DNA of 8,025 nt. It comes from an uncultured Acidobacteriota bacterium (GTDB lineage Bacteria; Acidobacteriota; Terriglobia; UBA7540). Numbering within the stretch: the stretch's first letter is position 1; every line of letters begins with the position of its first letter. The translations under genes and the position numbers were made by a program. This document shows positions 5,196-8,025 of this stretch, piece after piece. The DNA is taken from positions 1 to 8,025 of the forward strand of contig CALCEB010000136.1 of NCBI GenBank assembly GCA_937900045.1, written 5' to 3'. The notes beneath the pieces are model-generated. The model saw only the letters and a list, made by a program, of their open reading frames with translations. It was not told the origin of the DNA and ran no database searches.

Positions 5196-6119
5196 ATGGC
5201 TATCGATGACCCCAATCAATATGATGGAACTTCGGGCCCTAAACCTGCCTCAACCAACAGCAGCAAAGGGTTATTTGTTGCAGTCTTTGTGATACTGGCG
5301 TTATTGGTGATCGGCGAAATTCATTCTTACAGCACCATGAACGCGCTGCGCGATGGACTGCAGGCTCAACAGGCGAACCTGCAAAAACAGATCGAAGCCC
5401 AGGTGGAAGCCCGGGAAGCTGCCATTCAAAATTCTGACGCTCAAACCATGGACCAGCTTCGCAGCCAGCTTGACGACATGTCCAGCAAGATGAATTCCTC
5501 ACAGCGCAAAACCCTGGCTCGCGCCCGATTCCTCCTGTCCAAGCTTCAAAAGGAGCAGGCGCAGAACGCAGCCCAGATTCAGCAGGAACTCTCGCAGAAA
5601 GCCGATGCTTCTCAGGTGGGAACTCTCAGCCAGAGCTTCGACGCCACCAAGACCGATCTGGATACTACCAAGAAAACAGTTGGAACTTTGGCTTCCGACC
5701 TCGGAATGGCCCGCAGCAATATGGGTACGCTGATTGCGACCAATCATCAGCAGATTGAAGAACTGCGCAGGCTAGGCCAGCGGGATTACTACGAATTCAC
5801 ATTGACCCGCAACCAGCAAAAGACCGTGGCCGGTGTTGGGCTGGTCCTGAAAAAGGCGAACGTCAAGCATCACATGTTCAGTCTGAACCTGATTGCGGAT
5901 GACATGACTATCCCCAAGAAGAACCGGACGATTGACGAGCCTCTCTTCTTCGCAACCCGCGGCTCCAGAACGTTTTACGAATTGGTTGTGAATCAGGTAC
6001 AATCAGGGGAGGTGACTGGCTACATTAGCACTCCGAAGGGTGCAACGGAGTCGCGCGCCAGTACCAGTACGGCAGCCGCGGCCTCCAAGGCTTCAACTGT
6101 CGCCACGGCCTCGCGCTAG
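5196..6119 (+). CDS. membrane-anchored coiled-coil protein of unknown function
   Basis: 307 aa from ATG 5196. A polar N-terminus of about 24 residues precedes one TM helix (about 25-41, GLFVAVFVILALLVIG). Residues 47-195 are a long Gln/Ala/Lys-rich coiled coil (QAQQANLQKQIEAQVEAREA; QKEQAQNAAQIQQELSQK). Residues about 196-280 form a compact mostly beta domain starting DYYEFTLTRNQQKTVAGVGLVLKKANVKHHMF and including ADDMTIPKKNRTIDEPLFF and FYELVVNQVQSGEVTGYISTP. A low-complexity Ser/Ala/Thr tail (284-307) ends the protein. The architecture suggests a bitopic envelope protein with an exported C-terminal domain; I recall similar proteins only as hypothetical proteins of Acidobacteria. Its own promoter and a strong terminator make it a single-gene unit. 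Function not assigned. Confidence 0.85.
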   Translation: MAIDDPNQYDGTSGPKPASTNSSKGLFVAVFVILALLVIGEIHSYSTMNALRDGLQAQQANLQKQIEAQVEAREAAIQNSDAQTMDQLRSQLDDMSSKMNSSQRKTLARARFLLSKLQKEQAQNAAQIQQELSQKADASQVGTLSQSFDATKTDLDTTKKTVGTLASDLGMARSNMGTLIATNHQQIEELRRLGQRDYYEFTLTRNQQKTVAGVGLVLKKANVKHHMFSLNLIADDMTIPKKNRTIDEPLFFATRGSRTFYELVVNQVQSGEVTGYISTPKGATESRASTSTAAAASKASTVATASR

Positions 6120-6145
6120 AGGGAGCGCGAAGCTCAAGAACGTAT

Positions 6146-6192
6146 TCGGGGATCGCCACAATGAGTCTGGCGATCCCCGATTCAGTTTTTTT
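6146..6192 (+). terminator. strong intrinsic terminator
   Basis: A perfect 13-bp stem (6146-6158 with 6168-6180, arms TCGGGGATCGCCA and its complement) with a 9-nt loop is followed five bases later by seven Ts (6186-6192). It ends the 5196-6119 transcript 26 bp after the stop codon and separates it from the next gene. Confidence 0.9.
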
Positions 6193-6273
6193 CGAAGCCC
6201 GTCAGTTCTTCCAATCAAATATTCTGCTGGACAAAGCGCCAGGGTCCGGCCATGACATGATTCGAGGTGCAGA

Positions 6274-6897
6274 ATGATCATGGTCCAGCGTGTGTCCCTG
6301 GTTGTATTCTTCCTTGCTTCCCTTTCCATTTTTCCTTGCGCCATACCGGCCGCAGACATCCCAGCCGGCCAGATTCTGCACTGCAGGCTAACCGCCACAC
6401 TCAGCACAGGAATTGACAAGACTGGCGATCCTTTCACCGCCACTGTCTCCGAACCTCTTTCCGTGGAGGGCCAATCGGTGATCCCCGCCGGCTCAATTCT
6501 GCAGGGCCGGATCACGGAGCTCGACCGCCCGGGTCATCTGAAAGGCGTGGGGCAGATGCTGCTTTCAGTCGAGTCGATTCGTCTTCCCAGCGGCGCCGCG
6601 ATTCCCGTCAGCGCAACGCTTGTGGGTGAGCATGGCGCCCACGGTGCGAAAGTTGTGAACGAAGAGGGCACGATAGAAGGGCCAAACTCGCGCTTGCGCA
6701 CTTTAGCGGTGATTGGGGGCGGCACGGCCGCGGGCGGCCTGGTAGGAGCGATCTTCCACGCTACGCCCTGGGGATTGGCTGTGGGCGGGGCGGCGGGTCT
6801 GGTTGACCGGGCAATGCATCGAGGCAAGGACCTGAACCTGCCGGCTGGCACCGGTCTGGATTTCGAACTTACCAGGAACCTGACGCTACTGCATTGA
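6274..6897 (+). CDS. exported glycine-zipper protein of unknown function
   Basis: 207 aa. A hydrophobic signal sequence (about 6-27, VSLVVFFLASLSIFPCAIPAA) predicts export. The mature part begins with IPAGQILHCRLTATLSTGIDKTGDPFTATVSEPLSVEG and continues VIPAGSILQGRITEL, a beta-rich segment of the kind seen in many acidobacterial exported proteins and loosely like the beta domain of VirB10/TraB-type proteins. Residues 148-176 (GGGTAAGGLVGAI...GLAVGGAAGLV) are a glycine-zipper helix hairpin able to pack in a membrane. The end (LPAGTGLDFELTRNLTLLH) repeats the PAGT beta motif. ATG 6274 has GAGGTG (6264-6269) as its ribosome site; ATG 6280 is a possible alternative. Location is probably periplasm or outer membrane; role unknown. 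Confidence 0.85.
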   Translation: MIMVQRVSLVVFFLASLSIFPCAIPAADIPAGQILHCRLTATLSTGIDKTGDPFTATVSEPLSVEGQSVIPAGSILQGRITELDRPGHLKGVGQMLLSVESIRLPSGAAIPVSATLVGEHGAHGAKVVNEEGTIEGPNSRLRTLAVIGGGTAAGGLVGAIFHATPWGLAVGGAAGLVDRAMHRGKDLNLPAGTGLDFELTRNLTLLH

Positions 6898-6901
6898 AGC
6901 A

Positions 6902-6921
6902 GGCGCAGGTCTGCGCCTTTT
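6902..6921 (+). terminator. short GC-rich terminator after the 6274 gene
   Basis: GGCGCAG (6902-6908) and CTGCGCC (6911-6917) form a compact stem followed by TTTT (6918-6921), only 4 bp after the stop codon. The short U-tract makes it weaker than the terminator at 6146. Confidence 0.6.
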
Positions 6922-6952
6922 AGGTCTGCAGCTTTCGGGTCTGCTCATGGCC
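6908..6952 (+). repeat. three 15-nt repeats headed by GGTCTGC
   Basis: GGTCTGC occurs at 6908, 6923 and 6938, exactly 15 bases apart; the remaining eight bases of each unit diverge, with CTTT shared by the first two. The first unit overlaps the right arm of the terminator. Confidence 0.6.
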
Positions 6953-7001
6953 GGTACCGGTCAGCGGGTTGCCACGGTCAGTGTTTTCCGTACAGTGAGC
7001 C

Positions 7002-7063
7002 GGTAGCCACGACGAGCGTTTTTCCCGTCGCGGGCTTTTCTTCGGGTTCAGGTGCGGCTGGCG
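7002..7063 (+). repeat. hairpin repeat copy B
   Basis: GGTAGCC-CACGACGAG stem with CCCGTCGCGGGC (one mismatch in the stem), followed by TTTTC and then TTCGGGTTCAGG and GGCTGGCG. The match to copy C at 7593-7655 covers the full 62 bases, including about 30 bases beyond the hairpin. It lies between the terminator of the upstream gene and the convergent hicB end, so it could terminate transcription from the left. Confidence 0.75.
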
Positions 7064-7106
7064 CAGACCTCGTTTTCTGATGGCTGCGAATCGAAGCATT
7101 CACCCG

Positions 7107-7322
7107 CTATGCGGGCACTTCCACATAGGCGGAATAAGTGTGAGGCTCGGGAACATCCAGCCCTTCCAGCCGCATGCCTTGCAGGTGAAATTCGATGGCT
7201 TCCCGCATATTCCTTTCAGTTTCTCCAAGAGTGCTTCCCGTGGACGCACAACCCTGCAAGTCCGGTGAGTATGCCGAATACCCCGCGTCTGTTTTCTCGA
7301 TAACGATCAGATACTTCTTCAT
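7107..7322 (-). CDS. hicB: HicB family antitoxin (short form)
   Basis: 71 aa starting MKKYLIVIEKTDAGYSAYSPDLQGCASTGSTLGE: the partial RNase H-like HicB fold with its signature YSAYSPDLQGC (15-25) and the helix ETERNMREAIEFHLQGM (34-50), ending EPHTYSAYVEVPA. HicB neutralises HicA by covering its RNA-binding site. This version ends right after the core fold and lacks the C-terminal HTH or ribbon-helix-helix extension of longer HicB proteins, so DNA binding by it is uncertain. The start is ATG 7322, overlapping the hicA stop by ATGA (4 bp), which implies coupled translation; the longer open frame upstream is the hicA gene read out of frame. Confidence 0.92.
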   Translation of the reverse strand: MKKYLIVIEKTDAGYSAYSPDLQGCASTGSTLGETERNMREAIEFHLQGMRLEGLDVPEPHTYSAYVEVPA

Positions 7323-7507
7323 TGCTTCAAACCTGCCTGCTTGAGGATACTGTTCAAAGTTCCAGGCGCGATATCGTGATTTCCTCTTCCGGGCACCGTG
7401 ACCAACCCCTTCTTGGCTGGTTGCTTGTATTGGTGATGGCTGCCATGCGTCCTCACTAAATACCAACCGTCCTGTTCGAGCATTCGAATGACCTCGCGAA
7501 CCTTCAC
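7319..7507 (-). CDS. hicA: HicA family mRNA interferase toxin
   Basis: 62 aa, standard length for HicA: MKVREVIRMLEQDGWYLVRTHGSHHQYKQ then GLVTVPGRGNHDIAPGTLNSILKQAGL. It is a small double-stranded-RNA-binding-like fold that cleaves mRNA; the catalytic histidine is H24 in the GSHHQY motif, which is intact, as is the DIAPGTLNSILKQAGL C-terminal signature. The toxin gene precedes the antitoxin, the usual hicAB order. The start is GTG 7507 with no ribosome binding site; the promoter at 7516-7544 predicts a transcript beginning only about 2-3 bases before it, so leaderless initiation is likely. Confidence 0.92.
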   Translation of the reverse strand: MKVREVIRMLEQDGWYLVRTHGSHHQYKQPAKKGLVTVPGRGNHDIAPGTLNSILKQAGLKQ

Positions 7508-7510
7508 TGC

Positions 7511-7531
7511 GATGAAGCATAAGTCTTCATC
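7511..7531. promoter_or_regulatory. candidate hicAB operator
   Basis: GATGAAG (7511-7517) and CTTCATC (7525-7531) form a perfect 7-bp inverted repeat with a 7-nt spacer. It covers the whole -10 box of the hicA promoter and part of the spacer toward the -35, the position expected for an autorepression site. The binding protein is not evident because this HicB is a short form. Confidence 0.6.
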
Positions 7532-7544
7532 ACGGCAGAGTCAA
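7516..7544 (-). promoter_or_regulatory. hicAB promoter
   Basis: On the minus strand, TTGACT (7544-7539) and TATGCT (7521-7516) are separated by exactly 17 bp (5/6 and 4/6 matches to sigma70 consensus). The transcription start should fall near 7509-7510, next to the GTG at 7507. Confidence 0.65.
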
Positions 7545-7592
7545 CCTTGGCGCAGAAAGGGCTGGTGAACTGATGTTATGCAACAAAAAGCG

Positions 7593-7655
7593 GGTAGCCT
7601 CGACGAGCGCCTTATCTCGTCGTGGGTTTTTCCTCGGGTTCAGGCCCGGCCGGCG
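7593..7655 (+). repeat. hairpin repeat copy C
   Basis: CCTCGACGAG (7598-7607) pairs with CTCGTCGTGG (7616-7625) apart from one T-T mismatch; GTTTTTCC follows, then TCGGGTTCAGG and GGCCGGCG as in copy B. Borders GGTAGCC...GGGTTTTT match copies A and B. It lies between the hicA promoter and the hydrolase gene and points opposite to both. Confidence 0.75.
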
Positions 7656-7756
7656 TGAAGGGTGGAAGCGCCCGTCGAACATTCCAGAACAGGATGCGGT
7701 CGCCAAGTCTTCATCACCGGACGCGCGACATGTCCAAAACGATATATCAATCTGCA

Positions 7757-7790
7757 GGCCCACGACGAGGTAAGGCGCTCGTCGTGGCTG
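7757..7790 (-). repeat. hairpin repeat copy D, inverted; at the 3' end of the hydrolase gene
   Basis: CCACGACGAG (7760-7769) pairs perfectly with CTCGTCGTGG (7778-7787) around an 8-nt loop. Read on the minus strand it matches the stem-loop of copy C at about 30 of 32 positions, loop included, but lacks the T-run and the downstream arm. It begins about 12 bp after the hydrolase stop codon, so it may help end or protect that transcript. Between copies C and D (7656-7756) I see no gene. Confidence 0.7.
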
Positions 7791-7801
7791 CTTCTTCCCG
7801 C

Positions 7802-8025
7802 CTATCGGGCCGCCGAAAAGTATAGGCTGGCGATTCTGAGTGCGAGTGCCGCGGGGTCGAGATCGGTACGATTGGCGAGGATGACGATGGTCAAACCATC
7901 GGCGGGGAAGCGTTCGATGACCGTGCGGAAGCCAATGCTCTCGCCGCTATGCCACATGCGCTTGTGGCCATGATAGGGATTCAAAAACCAGCCAAATCCA
8001 TACGAAACGGATTCTCCATCCGGGC
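7802..8025 (-). CDS. serine hydrolase, beta-lactamase family (3' end only)
   Basis: The last 74 codons of a gene that enters from beyond the right edge of the window. The frame is open from 8025 and reads PDGESVSYGFGWFLNPYHGHKRMWHSGESIGFRTVIERFPADGLTIVILANRTDLDPAALALRIASLYFSAAR. YGFGW, the WHSGESIGF box (the H-S-G counterpart of the KTG motif of class C beta-lactamases and penicillin-binding-protein-like esterases) and the closing strand LTIVILANR are characteristic of the beta-lactamase superfamily (PF00144). The active-site SxxK and YxN motifs would lie outside the window, so activity (esterase, peptidase or lactamase) cannot be told. The TAG stop is followed closely by hairpin D. Confidence 0.88.
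   Translation of the reverse strand, partial: PDGESVSYGFGWFLNPYHGHKRMWHSGESIGFRTVIERFPADGLTIVILANRTDLDPAALALRIASLYFSAAR

Noticed and set aside
7323..7520. 66-residue N-terminal extension of HicB
   Set aside because: This segment is hicA read in another frame; the true HicB start is ATG 7322 with MKKYLIVIE, the usual family start.
7662..7973. 103-aa plus-strand frame over copy D and the hydrolase end
   Set aside because: Antisense to a recognisable beta-lactamase-family C-terminus and running through a repeat.

Overview
The window looks like a chromosomal accessory stretch from a member of the Acidobacteriota. The main reasons are the PadR regulator followed by a large duplicated FtsX/MacB-type permease with no ATPase subunit (the arrangement known as ADOP, Acidobacterial duplicated orphan permease), the GC-rich codon use, and intergenic space full of short palindromic and heptamer repeats. 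The phylum call is an inference from gene families, not from a marker gene.

Layout. 1-172: tail of an unseen upstream unit with a 41-bp near-perfect palindrome, then a good sigma70-type promoter (121-149) with a perfect inverted repeat at the expected transcription start. 182-3345: padR-like regulator and 881-aa permease in one direction, with arrays of 7-nt repeats after each gene and an inverted array just before the permease ribosome binding site. 3349-3768: repeat-rich spacer ending in a TATAAT box and a structured leader. 3769-4230: compact two-gene toxin-antitoxin-like module, with toxin ATG directly after antitoxin TGA. 4231-5195: about 960 bp without a credible gene, holding hairpins, common intergenic repeat motifs and an orphan GTATAC palindrome, and ending in a promoter. 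5196-6119: membrane-anchored coiled-coil protein closed by a textbook terminator. 6274-6897: exported glycine-zipper protein. 6898-7106: terminator and repeats. 7107-7507 (minus strand): hicA-hicB toxin-antitoxin operon whose promoter overlaps an inverted repeat and predicts a nearly leaderless mRNA. 7508-7801: two inverted copies of a hairpin repeat. 7802-8025 (minus strand): 3' end of a serine beta-lactamase-like hydrolase running off the window.

How it fits together. The PadR protein probably represses its own promoter and hence the permease. The two toxin-antitoxin modules are independent units about 3.1 kb apart. The two exported or envelope proteins (5196-6119 and 6274-6897) are separated by a strong terminator and need not act together. 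The most unusual aspect is the non-coding part: a hairpin family with shared GTAGC...GGCTT borders at gene ends, 7-nt arrays bracketing the permease gene, and candidate autoregulatory palindromes at three promoters. I see no clearly new enzymatic system; the best candidates for undescribed biology are these repeat families and the leader in front of the 3769-4230 module.
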